A stretch of 64,000 bases of DNA, taken from assembly GCF_007431345.1 (NCBI RefSeq), contig NZ_CP041730.1, positions 310,001-374,000 of the forward strand. Reading direction: 5' to 3'. The notes under the pieces are model-generated. The model had not been told where the DNA came from and made no database searches. It saw nothing but the letters and a program-made list of their open reading frames with translations. This document shows positions 47,725 through 57,022 of the stretch, piece by piece. The translations under genes were made by a program, and so were the position numbers. The stretch's first letter is position 1. Each line of letters begins with the position of its first letter. This DNA is from Chitinimonas arctica. Its GTDB lineage: Bacteria; Pseudomonadota; Gammaproteobacteria; Burkholderiales; Chitinimonadaceae.

Positions 47725-48090
47725 GCGTTCGCACCCCCGATTTGACCTTGCTCTTTGATACGCGTTGACGGTGAGCTTCGGCATGATTGCCAACCACCTT
47801 ATTGGATGCCTGGTCATATCCCCTTCCTTGGCATCGCAGGAGCCTGTAGCTATTGCTGTCAGGCTCTTTTTTTTACTATTCGCATAGTAAGCGCGGGTAC
47901 CCCCAACCAGCCTTGCATCGCCTCTGCCGCTCGTCGGAAAGTGTTTTTGGCAACACCATTTCGCAGCCGCTTTCCCCCATATGGATGATGTATCCCCATT
48001 GACTGTTGCAAAAAATAAAGGAGGAGGTCCCCTGGGTAACGGTTTCACCTGAAAGCCGGCCAGGACCAAGTCGAAAGGCTATCCCCTACC
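47725..48090. other. 366-nt gap between the AT-rich operon and the MASE4 kinase
   Basis: Contains the operon terminator at 47840-47874. The rest shows no gene on either strand. A GGAGGAGG stretch at about 48019-48027 resembles a strong ribosome-binding site but has no convincing open frame behind it. Confidence 0.45.
47840..47874 (+). terminator. Rho-independent terminator of the AT-rich operon
   Basis: GAGCCTG (47840-47846) pairs with CAGGCTC (47860-47866), 13-nt loop, followed by eight T. Canonical. Confidence 0.92.
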
Positions 48091-51000
48091 ATGGCCCGAC
48101 AGATACCAACGGCGAGCGGGCGTTTCGAATTTCTTCCCACACTGCCGGCAAGCCGTGGCCAACGCCGCCTTGCCTTGGCGACCGTCGTGCTGTCCGCAGC
48201 CGTGTTTGTCGTGGTGGCGCCGTTCGCCAAGGTTCCGCTGGTCAAACTGTGGGCCTTTATTCCCGTCTACCAATCTGCCTTCTTCGTTAACGACCTGATT
48301 ACCGCGGTCCTGTTGTTTGGCCAATTCCTTATCTTGCGGGATCGTTCGCTGGCGGTACTGGCAAGCGGCTACTTGTTCACCGCGCTGATGGCGGTATCCC
48401 ATGCGCTTAGCTTTCCAGGACTGTTCGCCCCAACCGGTTTGATGGGGGCAGGACCGCAGACCACCGCCTGGTTGTATATGTTCTGGCACGGCGGCTTCCC
48501 GCTGACGGTGATCGGCTATGCGCTGCTTGCCGACCATCGCCCTGCGACGACCCGGCCAATGCCTAGCATCATGGTCGTGCTGCTGTGCGCCGGCCTGGCT
48601 TTGGCGGCAGTGTGCGCGGTCACTGCGCTGGCGACGCAAGGCCAGCACCTGCTTCCTCCCATCATGGCGGGCAGCCACTACACGCCCATCATGCTGATCG
48701 TCGTTTCCAGTGTATGGCTGCTTAGCCTGATCGCCCTGATCTTGTTGTGGCGGCGGCGTGCCAATACGGTACTCAATCTCTGGCTGATGGTCGTCATGTT
48801 TGCCTGGCTATGCGATATCGCCCTCTCGGTCATGCTCAATGCAGGCCGCTTCGATCTCGGCTTCTATGCGGGGCGCATCTACGGCCTGATGGCAGCCAGC
48901 TTCGTGCTGGTGGTGTTGCTGCTGGAAAACGGCATGCTGTACGCACGTCTTGCCGAAACCGCCGATGCGCTGAGCGATGCCAAGCAGGTCGCCGAGGAAG
49001 CCACCCGTGCCAAGTCGATGTTCCTGGCCAATATGAGCCATGAGATCCGTACCCCGATGAACGCCATCATCGGCATGGCTTATCTGGCGTTGAAAACCGA
49101 GCTGACGACAAAGCAGCGCGATTACGTCTCCAAGATCCATAACGCCGGCACCTCGCTGCTAGGCATCATCAACGACGTACTCGACTTCTCCAAGGTGGAG
49201 GCCGGCAAGCTCGAACTCGAAACGATCAATTTCCGCATCGATGATGTGCTCGGTAATGTATCGGCGCTAGTCGCGCAAAAAACCGGCGAGAAGGAATTGG
49301 AGCTGTTATTCGACTGCGGCCGGAATGTCCCGCAAAGCTTACGCGGCGATGCGCTGCGACTTGGGCAGATCCTGATCAATCTCGTCAACAACGCGGTCAA
49401 ATTCACCGAAAAAGGACAGATCCTGGTTGGCGTGCGCGTGTTGCAGCATATCGGCGACAAAGTGCAGTTGCAGTTTGGGGTGCACGATACCGGCATCGGC
49501 ATGACGGAGGAGCAGGCAGCTCGCCTTTTCAAGCCCTTTAGCCAGGCGGATGGCTCGACCACGCGCAAGTACGGCGGGACTGGCCTGGGCCTGACGATCG
49601 CGCAGCGGCTGGTGGAGTTGATGGGCGGCTCCATCCAGGTTGAATCGGCCCCGGGCTGGGGTAGCTCGTTCGCATTCAGCACCTGGTTCGGGGTATCCAC
49701 CGTCATCGATGTGTGCTGCAAATCATTGCCGGAAGCAATGCGCGGCCTGCGTGTGCTGGTGGTGGACGACAACGCGTCGGCACGTGAGATTCTCTCCGAG
49801 CAGCTGCGTTCGCTCGATTTTTCGGTCAGCACCTGTGCATCCGGACGCGAGGCGCTCGCTGCGGTGCGGCAGGCGGAGCTCGATCACCCCTTTGATGCCG
49901 TGTTCATCGACTGGATGATGCCGGAGCTCAATGGTATCGAAACAGCCAGCCTGATCCGCACCGCCGCCCCCTCGTCCCGCCAGATCATGGTCACCGCCTT
50001 TGGCCGGGACGATGTGCATACCGATGCCGAAGCGGCCGGCATCGATGCCTTCCTGGTGAAACCGGTCAGCCAATCCTCTTTGCTGGACACCGTACTGAGA
50101 CTCTTTGGCCCGCAAGGGAGCATCGCACCAGCGTCAACCGAGGTAGGAGAGGCCCTGCCAAAGCTGACCGGCGTGCGGATACTGCTTGCCGAAGACAACA
50201 AGATTAATCAGCAAATCGCGGTAGAACTGTTGGAAGGTGCCGGCGCCGCCGTCACGATCGCCAATAACGGCCGCGAGGCGGTGGATATCATCTCGGCGGC
50301 GGGCCCGGAAGACTTCGCGGTCGTCCTGATGGACTTGCAGATGCCCCTGCTGGATGGTTTCGAAGCCACCCGCCTGATACGGGCAAACCCGCAATTTGCC
50401 GCTGTACCCATCATTGCCATGACCGCGGACGCCATGCAGGAAGAGCGGGACAGCTGCATGACCGCCGGCATGGTGGACCACATCGCCAAGCCCATCGATC
50501 CGCACACGATGTTCCAGACCCTGCTGCGCTGGGTTCAGCCAAGCGCCGAGCAAGCCGCACCCCCAGCGTCCTCATCGCCGACCGATGAGATTGTTCTGCC
50601 GGTGATTGCCGAGCTCGACGTGGTTGCCGGGCTGCAACGCGTGTCGGGAAATCGCGCGCTTTACCTGCGCCTGCTACGGCAATTCGTGGCTGAAGAAGCG
50701 GATGCCGCCGCACACATTGCCGGCGCGCTAGACAGCGAAGACTACCTGACGGCAGAACGCGTCGCCCACGCCTTGAAAGGCGTGGCGGGCAATATCGGAC
50801 TAGCCGACCTGCAAGCAGCGGCCCATATCCTGGAGCGTGCCATCAAGGCCCGCGAGGGATTCCGGGCGGCGTGGCCAGCCGTCGAGCGAGAATTGACACG
50901 CAGCGTGACCGCGCTGAATGCCGCCCTGCCCAGCGCCCCGCCCCCCGAAGTCGCCGCATCGGCAGCGACCCCGGCGCATGTGACCCATCTCTCCACCTTG

Positions 51001-51180
51001 CTGGCGGCGGGCGATGGCGATTCGGTGAGTTACTTCCTGGCGCACGCCGCCGACATTCGCTCGGTATTCCCGGACGGCAACTACGGTGGCTTCGAACGGG
51101 CGGTCACCACGTTCGATTTCGTCGCTGCGCTTGATGACCTGCGCCGCGCCGCCACGGCCCAAGGCATCGGCGCCTCATAA
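48091..51180 (+). CDS. MASE4 hybrid sensor histidine kinase with two receivers and Hpt
   Basis: 1029 aa. Residues about 20-285 form a MASE4-type membrane sensor with about eight helices (FIPVYQSAFFVNDLITAVLL near the start). HisKA with NMSHEIRTPMNAIIGMA (His near 316), HATPase with GGTGLGLTIAQRLVELMGG to about 545, REC1 from 551 (LRVLVVDDNASAREIL, phosphoacceptor in FIDWMMPELNG), REC2 from 693 (ILLAEDNKINQQIA, LMDLQMPLLDG), Hpt with HALKGVAGNIG (His near 893) and the C-terminal extension shared with the kinases at 28917 and 33278. It lacks PAS domains, so the membrane part is the only sensor. The HD-GYP response regulator follows by 12 nt. Confidence 0.92.
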   Translation: MARQIPTASGRFEFLPTLPASRGQRRLALATVVLSAAVFVVVAPFAKVPLVKLWAFIPVYQSAFFVNDLITAVLLFGQFLILRDRSLAVLASGYLFTALMAVSHALSFPGLFAPTGLMGAGPQTTAWLYMFWHGGFPLTVIGYALLADHRPATTRPMPSIMVVLLCAGLALAAVCAVTALATQGQHLLPPIMAGSHYTPIMLIVVSSVWLLSLIALILLWRRRANTVLNLWLMVVMFAWLCDIALSVMLNAGRFDLGFYAGRIYGLMAASFVLVVLLLENGMLYARLAETADALSDAKQVAEEATRAKSMFLANMSHEIRTPMNAIIGMAYLALKTELTTKQRDYVSKIHNAGTSLLGIINDVLDFSKVEAGKLELETINFRIDDVLGNVSALVAQKTGEKELELLFDCGRNVPQSLRGDALRLGQILINLVNNAVKFTEKGQILVGVRVLQHIGDKVQLQFGVHDTGIGMTEEQAARLFKPFSQADGSTTRKYGGTGLGLTIAQRLVELMGGSIQVESAPGWGSSFAFSTWFGVSTVIDVCCKSLPEAMRGLRVLVVDDNASAREILSEQLRSLDFSVSTCASGREALAAVRQAELDHPFDAVFIDWMMPELNGIETASLIRTAAPSSRQIMVTAFGRDDVHTDAEAAGIDAFLVKPVSQSSLLDTVLRLFGPQGSIAPASTEVGEALPKLTGVRILLAEDNKINQQIAVELLEGAGAAVTIANNGREAVDIISAAGPEDFAVVLMDLQMPLLDGFEATRLIRANPQFAAVPIIAMTADAMQEERDSCMTAGMVDHIAKPIDPHTMFQTLLRWVQPSAEQAAPPASSSPTDEIVLPVIAELDVVAGLQRVSGNRALYLRLLRQFVAEEADAAAHIAGALDSEDYLTAERVAHALKGVAGNIGLADLQAAAHILERAIKAREGFRAAWPAVERELTRSVTALNAALPSAPPPEVAASAATPAHVTHLSTLLAAGDGDSVSYFLAHAADIRSVFPDGNYGGFERAVTTFDFVAALDDLRRAATAQGIGAS

Positions 51181-51192
51181 GAAGGACAGACC

Positions 51193-52305
51193 ATGGACGA
51201 CGCCCGCAACCCGACAGATCGCCAGACCGTGCTGGTCGTCGATGACACCCCGGAAAACCTGACGCTCCTGCACGGACTGCTGCAGGGCAGCTATCGGACG
51301 CTGATTGCAAACAGCGGCGAACGCGCGCTGCAGCTACTGGATGGCGATATCCTGCCGGACCTCGTGTTGCTCGACATCATGATGCCGGGAATGGGCGGCT
51401 ATGAGATGTGCCGGCGCCTCAAGAGCGACCCGCGCACCGCCGATATCCCGGTGATCTTTCTCACCGCCAAGTCGGAAGTCGAAGACGAGCAGGCGGGCTT
51501 TGCCGCCGGTGCGGTCGATTACATCACCAAGCCCATCTCGCCACCCATCGTCCTGGCGCGGGTGCGCACCCAGCTGAAGCTCAAGGCCGCTGCGGACTTC
51601 CTCGAAGACAAGGCGGACTATCTGCAAGCCGAAGTGAAGCGCCGCACGCACGAAGTGCAAGTGATCCAGGACGTCACCATCATGGCCCTCGCCTCGCTCG
51701 CCGAGACCAGGGATAACGAAACCGGTAATCATATCCGGCGCACGCAACGCTATGTCCGCCTCTTGGCCAACCGGCTCAAGGCCCACCCTAAATTCCAGGC
51801 ACTGCTGGACGACGAAACGATCCAGCTGCTGTTCAAGTCGGCCCCCTTGCACGACATCGGCAAGGTCGGCATTCCGGACAGCATTCTCTTGAAACCCGGC
51901 AGGCTTACGCCGGAAGAATTCGAGATCATGAAGACCCATACCACCCTGGGACAGAAAACCATCGCTGTCGCCGAAAAGCTGCTCGATGCGCCCAGCAGCT
52001 TTCTACGACTCGCCCGCGAAATCGCCTATAGCCACCAGGAAAAATGGGACGGCAGCGGATACCCCGATGGCCTTGCGGGCAATGAAATCCCGGTGTCGGC
52101 CCGCTTGATGGCGGTGGCGGATGTCTACGACGCACTGATCTCCCGCCGTGTCTATAAACCGGCTTTGTCCCACGCCGAGGCGGTCGACCTTATCCGCGAA
52201 GGACGCGGCCACCATTTCGACCCGGATGTGGTGGATGCCTTTATGCAGATCTCCGAGGAATTCCGGATCGTTGCCGAACAATTCAGCGACAGCGAGTCGA
52301 AATAA
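51193..52305 (+). CDS. Response regulator with HD-GYP domain (putative c-di-GMP phosphodiesterase)
   Basis: 370 aa, the same length and architecture as 36383-37495. Receiver, about 10-128, with VLVVDDTPEN, LLDIMMPGMGGY (Gly where the paralogue has Asp) and ITKPIS. HD-GYP about 165-360 with ETGNHIRRTQRYV, HDIGK, YSHQEKWDGSGYP and MAVADVYDAL, so all catalytic motifs are present. AGAAGGA precedes ATG 51193. Cotranscribed with the MASE4 kinase, its likely phosphodonor. Ended by the hairpin at 52308. Confidence 0.92.
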   Translation: MDDARNPTDRQTVLVVDDTPENLTLLHGLLQGSYRTLIANSGERALQLLDGDILPDLVLLDIMMPGMGGYEMCRRLKSDPRTADIPVIFLTAKSEVEDEQAGFAAGAVDYITKPISPPIVLARVRTQLKLKAAADFLEDKADYLQAEVKRRTHEVQVIQDVTIMALASLAETRDNETGNHIRRTQRYVRLLANRLKAHPKFQALLDDETIQLLFKSAPLHDIGKVGIPDSILLKPGRLTPEEFEIMKTHTTLGQKTIAVAEKLLDAPSSFLRLAREIAYSHQEKWDGSGYPDGLAGNEIPVSARLMAVADVYDALISRRVYKPALSHAEAVDLIREGRGHHFDPDVVDAFMQISEEFRIVAEQFSDSESK

Positions 52306-52307
52306 GC

Positions 52308-52330
52308 CGTGTCCTCAATGCCAGGACACG
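52308..52330. terminator. Bidirectional hairpin between HD-GYP and TetR genes
   Basis: Perfect 8-bp stem CGTGTCCT (52308-52315) with AGGACACG (52323-52330), 7-nt loop, filling the 26-nt gap between two convergent stop codons. T-run weak on both sides. Confidence 0.6.
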
Positions 52331-52331
52331 C

Positions 52332-52961
52332 CTAGTCGCGCGCCGGCTGCTCAAGATAGGCGCAAAACATATCGGCCATCGCATCGGCATAGGCTGCAAT
52401 CTCTTCGTTCGTGCGAGGGCTTCCGGAAAAATGCTGTCCCACCGAGCTGAGCGTCGTAAGGAGCAAGTCGCAGTGCAGTGCGCGGGTGGCTGCCGATGCA
52501 GCGGGCTGCACTTCCTCGAGAAAGGCCTGAAAGGCTTGATCTACCGTGCCCCGTGCCTCGTGCGCCTCAGGCGCGTCGCGATATAGCGGGGCGGCATCGC
52601 TGAGCGCCCCCCGCATCTCTGCCTCTTCGCATTCCGACCGGATAAATGCATGGACCAGCGTCCGCAGCCGCACCAGCGGCGGCTTGCTCGCGTCCACCAG
52701 GATGCGTAACAGCAATTCGGCGGTCTCGCGCCATTCGTCGGCTTGCAGTCGAAAGAGAATAGCCGCCTTGTTCGGGAAATATTGATACACCGAGCCGACA
52801 CTGACACCCGCCTTTTCGGCGACCCGTGCCGTAGTAAAGCGGGTGACGCCCTCCTGCGCCAGAACCTGGATCGCAGCCTGCAGGATGGCCGCCACCAGTT
52901 CGGTGGAGCGTGCCTGTTGCGGCTCTTTTCTTGAGGAAATCTGGGGGCGGCGACGAGTCAT
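52332..52961 (-). CDS. TetR-family transcriptional regulator
   Basis: 209 aa. N-terminal HTH about residues 20-70, with the family's VTRFTTARVAEKAGVSVGSVYQYFPNKAAI block, and a helical ligand domain behind it. ATG 52961 is chosen because the basic lead-in MTRRRPQIS is typical of the family; upstream codons are not homologous. Divergent from an O-methyltransferase gene across 346 nt that contain a 9-bp inverted repeat, so it probably represses that gene and itself. Ligand unknown. Confidence 0.9.
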   Translation of the reverse strand: MTRRRPQISSRKEPQQARSTELVAAILQAAIQVLAQEGVTRFTTARVAEKAGVSVGSVYQYFPNKAAILFRLQADEWRETAELLLRILVDASKPPLVRLRTLVHAFIRSECEEAEMRGALSDAAPLYRDAPEAHEARGTVDQAFQAFLEEVQPAASAATRALHCDLLLTTLSSVGQHFSGSPRTNEEIAAYADAMADMFCAYLEQPARD

Positions 52962-53307
52962 GGCGGCGTGTGTGCGAATTCTGTAGCGAACAAGGCAATC
53001 CTGGAATTCCGCGCAATTCAGAATGCGACGGATTGCTCGCATCTTAGCCTGGCCACCGTAAAGCACTCAAGCCGCAATACCCGGAACTACAGCTCGTTCC
53101 TGAACAAGAACGTGAGCCATCGATTGCAGCTCGGCCTTGGAAACCTCGTAGGACTACGTTGCAGCGGGGTGAAAGAGGCGGTGTCTGGCGGATTGAAATG
53201 CGAACCCCAATGCGAATAGAAAATGTGACGAAGTAATCGTATTCTGCAATGCGACGAATGCGTCACATTCTGAGCGCAACGAAGCGCTCACCTTCCCAGG
53301 AAACCCC
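52962..53307. other. Divergent promoter region between the TetR and O-methyltransferase genes
   Basis: 346 nt without a gene. It contains the inverted repeat at 53222-53269 and several TGCGA/TCGCA elements (for example TGCGACGGATTGCTCGCA at about 53023-53040) that could be TetR half-sites. Confidence 0.4.
53222..53269. promoter_or_regulatory. Inverted repeat, possible TetR operator
   Basis: AATGTGACG (53222-53230) is matched by CGTCACATT (53261-53269), 30 nt apart, ending 38 nt before the O-methyltransferase start. The arms are widely spaced for a single TetR dimer, so two dimers or a stem-loop are possible. Confidence 0.35.
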
Positions 53308-53973
53308 ATGACTACGATGACCACCACGCCTTTGGTCGCGCTGCTGGAACGCCTCTTCGACGAGTGCGCAGCGGCTTCGCCTCTAAGCAATTCGGCACTG
53401 GCCGCACTATCCAAAGAAGAGATAGACCGCCTGCTGCGCAGCAAGCACGACTACCTCGGCTTATACGGCAAGCTGAAAGAAACTCCCTTGGCCGTGTCGC
53501 GCGAAACCGGGCAATTGCTCTACATGCTGGCCCGCAGCTGTCGGGCGCACAGTATCGTCGAATTCGGCACCTCGTTCGGCATCTCTACCTTGCATCTTGC
53601 CGCGGCCCTGCGGGACAACGGCGGCGGCAGGCTGATTACCAGCGAATTCGAACCGTCGAAAGTGGCACGGGCCCGCGCCAACCTGGCGGATGGCGGGCTG
53701 ATCGACCTGGTGGAGGTCCGTGAAGGCGATGCCCTGCAGACACTGGCCAGCGATCTTCCCGCCGAGATCGACCTGCTTTTGCTCGACGGCGCCAAGGCGC
53801 TGTATCTGGATGTGCTGACGCTCGTCGAAGCACGGCTCAAACCAGGCGCCCTTGTCATTGCCGACAACACCGACTACTGCCCGGACTACCTGGCCTACGT
53901 GCGGTCGCCAGGCAATGGCTACCTATCCGTTCCCTTCGGCCAGGATGTCGAACTATCCATGCGGTTTGGATGA
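53308..53973 (+). CDS. SAM-dependent O-methyltransferase
   Basis: 221 aa, class I methyltransferase of the O-methyltransferase family 3 (catechol OMT-like). SAM-binding motif I is VEFGTSFGISTLHLA, motif II region LITSEFEPSKVARARAN, then the Asp-containing LLLDGAKALYLD and VIADNTDY, which fit the metal-binding acidic residues of this family. AGGA lies 6 nt before ATG 53308. Controlled, by position, by the divergent TetR regulator. Substrate not predictable; small phenols or xenobiotics are common. Confidence 0.88.
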   Translation: MTTMTTTPLVALLERLFDECAAASPLSNSALAALSKEEIDRLLRSKHDYLGLYGKLKETPLAVSRETGQLLYMLARSCRAHSIVEFGTSFGISTLHLAAALRDNGGGRLITSEFEPSKVARARANLADGGLIDLVEVREGDALQTLASDLPAEIDLLLLDGAKALYLDVLTLVEARLKPGALVIADNTDYCPDYLAYVRSPGNGYLSVPFGQDVELSMRFG

Positions 53974-54045
53974 AGCACAGGTTAAACCGAATGCGGCGTC
54001 AGGCGGCAGCCGTCGAGAGCATGATGCACGTTCTTTAAAAGCCAG

Positions 54046-54073
54046 GAGCGGTGCATCGCCAGATGCGCCGCTC
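54046..54073. terminator. Hairpin between convergent O-methyltransferase and S9 peptidase genes
   Basis: GAGCGG-T-GCATC (54046-54057) pairs with GATGC-G-CCGCTC (54062-54073) with one mismatch and a 4-nt loop. Positioned to serve both strands. Confidence 0.5.
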
Positions 54074-54109
54074 CGTATCTAGCAAATGGAGCAAGGGACC
54101 GACGTGATT

Positions 54110-56125
54110 TCAAGGCGCCTGCTTCAGGTTGCGTTCCAGGAAGGACTCGACCTTGCGCCAGAAGTCGAATCGGGTCTTCTCCAGGTACCAGCCGTGATAT
54201 TCGCCAGCATAAACCACGTACTCGACATTGGGATTATGCGCTTTCACGGCATCATGGAACTTGGCGCCATGGGGCAAGGGTACGCGACGGTCGTCCGCAC
54301 CGTAGGCCATCAGAAGCGGCTGCTTCAGACGATGGGCCTGCTCAAGCGGAGAGAACTCCTTGAGGGCTGCGGCATCCCGTTTTTGGTCTCCAATCATTTC
54401 AGGCATGCCATATTTGAGCCAATTGTTCGAGAAATCGCTCCAGCTGATGTCGTACATCAGGTTGATGTCCGACACGCCTACCCATTCGAAACCGCATCGA
54501 AAGATATCGGGATGCTTGATCAGGCCCATAAGCGTCGCATAGCCGCCATAGCTGGCGCCGGCAATGGCAATCCGCTTGCTATCCGCCAGGCCTTGATCCA
54601 CCGCCCATTTGGCGGCATCGGCCAGGTCATCCTGCATGGCTTGGCCCCATTGTTTCCAGCCCGCTTTAAACAGTGCGTTACCATAGCCGGTACTGCCGCG
54701 GAACTCGGGTTGAAGCACCAGGTAACCTCGCGACGCCATAAATTGCGCCTCGGCATCCCATTCCCACGAGCTACCCCGTATATATGGGCCGCCATGCACG
54801 AGTACGACCGTGGGCCAGGGACCTTTCCCCTGCCCTGCGGGCTTGGTGATATACATCGGAATGGACAGACCGTCACGCGCAGCGAAACGTACGAAATCAC
54901 GGCTCCCCATCCGGCGTGGATCGATATCTGGATACTTTTGGCCCAGTACGGTGAACTCATCCGTCGCAGGGCGGTACAAGAGATACAGATTCGGCTGCTT
55001 GTCCGAGCTCGCGGTCACCAATACGACGGGGCTGCCAAGGCAATCGCCGCAATCAATCGAATTGAGGGTCGTGGTCAGCTGGGCATCGATACGCTCCTGC
55101 ATGGCCTTCATCGTTGGATGCCGCCAATAGCTGGATATGGCATCGGATTGATAAGCGATTCCCAGCAATTGCTTCGCTTTATAATCCCATATCGGTGAAC
55201 CGTCGACATCGAATCCTTCTACTTTCATCCATGGCTGCTCCTCGGGGCTCGCGCTCTCATCGCGGAACTTGTATAGGGCCGAGAAGCCTTTCTTGTCGAG
55301 CTGGGAAACATACAACTTCCCCTCGAAGTCGACGAACTCGGGCTCATAGCCGTCGAACGCGAAGGTTTGGAATTCCGCCAACTTGCTCCATAACTTACTG
55401 GTCTTATCGTAGCGATGGTAGGTCGTCACGCCCTTATGCGAGGCAAGGCCCAGCGCGGGCATTCCATCGGTATCCAACACCCAGCTGACCAGGTTTGCGG
55501 GCTACCCAGCTTCGATAAGATGGGTCAGCAAACGTGTTTTCGTATTCAACCGATAAAGACGCGATGAGGTAATCGTATAGTCGATTTTGCTATAGGTATT
55601 TTTCTTTACGATGATGTCGTCCGAACCATCGTGCAAGGACGTGTAATAGCTGTAGTCCCAAGGCAGGACACGCTGCTTGATATGGCTGCCAATAGCTTCC
55701 TGGACGTATTGGTATTCCTTGGTCATCAACTGCGTGCGCTGACTTCCATCGCGATTGACGGCAAATGCGCTGCCGGGAATTTTATTCGACTCGTCCTTGG
55801 AGTCTTCGAAATCGAAGTAAAGCCGGTTATCGTTGATCCAACGGACATGGTCCACATCGATATTGGTATATGCCGCAACGATGACAGGCTGCAGCGCGGC
55901 AGCGGATTTTTTTTGGAAGTTATCGGTTTCGAACACTCCCAATGCCATGCGCCCATTTTCGCCTCGCACCCGCATCGCAAGGTGTTTACCACTAGGCGAG
56001 AGGATGGGATGGTCCAATTGTGGGTTACTGAAAAATGCCTCGACTTTTGGTGGCTCGCTTTCGGCCGCAACAGCAAGTGTCATTGCCGCCAATAGCACAG
56101 TTCCGAAAAAATGCTTAACGATCAT
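54110..56125 (-). pseudogene. Exported prolyl-oligopeptidase-family (S9) peptidase, interrupted by in-frame TAG
   Basis: The N-terminal part (55502-56125; signal peptide FGTVLLAAMTLAVAAES, beta-propeller start) and the C-terminal part (54110-55501) are in the same frame and separated only by one TAG at 55504-55502. The join reads LIEAG-stop-PANLVSWVLD, which is continuous propeller sequence. The C-terminal hydrolase domain is intact: Ser in GASYGGYA, Asp in GADDRRVP, His in GEYHGW. Complete, it would be about 671 aa, the usual size for secreted S9 peptidases. Either a recent nonsense mutation, a sequencing error, or amber suppression. Restart at ATG 55480 would give a leaderless catalytic fragment, but I see no ribosome-binding site. 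Confidence 0.85.
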
Positions 56126-56195
56126 AATCAATCACAGTAAGTTTAAGATAGGGGAATTGCCCCGAAATAACGTAACGACATACTTCTTGCACCGG

Positions 56196-56228
56196 AAAAA
56201 CAGCAGGGAGGGGGAACGACCGCCCTCC
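56196..56228 (-). terminator. Possible terminator of the outer-membrane barrel gene
   Basis: On the minus strand a GGAGGG/CCCTCC stem (56223-56228 with 56207-56212) is followed after six nt by a T5 run (complement of 56196-56200). Placed between the barrel gene and the S9 gene. Confidence 0.4.
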
Positions 56229-56273
56229 TCCGTCCAGCCCCGGTGCAATATTCAAAAGCCTGTAGGTATCGCC

Positions 56274-56780
56274 TTAGAACCGATAGTCTACACCAACCGT
56301 CAGCATGTCGATTTCGCTCTTGTCGAGCCGGCTGAGTTCCGCCCGCACGCCAAACTGCTGGCTGATGGCATAGCGGCCGCCTACGCCATAAATGGCTTCA
56401 TCTTGATGACCGCTGGCCTTGCTGCCATGCTCCCACTTGCTACGGCCGTAACCCAATCGACCATAGACGTCAAACTTCGGGCTGAGGGGAAGACCCGCCA
56501 GTACCGATAGGCCGAAATGGCTAAATTCGTAACGGGTATCAAAATAATCGAAAATGACGTCAGCTTGATTGCGGTAGCTACCTTCCAGCGCAAGATTCTC
56601 GTTAAAGCGGTAGCCACCGAACAGCGTGTAGCCATTGACATGCGTGTCCTGTTCCATTCCACGCTTGTCCAGGAACGAAAGCTTGCTACGGCCGAGATCT
56701 GCGCCGGCATAAAAACCCTCTGCGAATGCGGGGGCAACCAATAATACGGCCAAGGCCAATAGTGGGAATTGCTTTTTCAT
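56274..56780 (-). CDS. Outer-membrane beta-barrel protein
   Basis: 168 aa. Signal peptide with Lys-Lys start and AFA cleavage near residue 20, giving a mature chain starting EGFYAGADLGRSKL, typical of small OmpA-like/OMP_b-brl barrels. Alternating hydrophobic strands (TLFGGYRFNENLALEGSYR, FDVYGRLGYGRSKW, YGVGGRYAISQQFGVRAEL) and a C-terminal Phe (VGVDYRF) recognised by the Bam machinery. Predicted eight strands. No ligand suggested. Monocistronic. Confidence 0.88.
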   Translation of the reverse strand: MKKQFPLLALAVLLVAPAFAEGFYAGADLGRSKLSFLDKRGMEQDTHVNGYTLFGGYRFNENLALEGSYRNQADVIFDYFDTRYEFSHFGLSVLAGLPLSPKFDVYGRLGYGRSKWEHGSKASGHQDEAIYGVGGRYAISQQFGVRAELSRLDKSEIDMLTVGVDYRF

Positions 56781-56965
56781 GACACAGTCCTAATATTTTA
56801 TTATTCCAGCCCGAATTGAGCAGCGGCATGCTAACAGGGGGTAAAAGCCGGGTGCATCTATCGGTATTAATTCCGGAATTTGTGCTGCTTATTTGTAACA
56901 TATGGTGAATATTAATATATTCACGGTCGCGAAAAATATACTTGCGCTGGCTCAGGCATGAAAAT

Positions 56966-56985
56966 GGCCACCCCTCGGGGTGGCC
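56966..56985 (-). terminator. Hairpin terminator after the molybdopterin-domain gene
   Basis: Near-perfect GGCCACCCC (56966-56974) / GGGGTGGCC (56977-56985) stem; read on the minus strand it is followed by ATTTTC. It lies 37 nt after the stop of the gene at 57023. Confidence 0.55.
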
Positions 56986-57022
56986 AGGACATGCACTGCT
57001 TTTTTACACGCTCAGCCGCCCC

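Noticed and set aside
54086..55198. Plus-strand open frame of about 370 codons opposite the S9 peptidase
   Set aside because: Antisense to the catalytic domain, which carries all conserved motifs; no independent evidence for the plus-strand frame.
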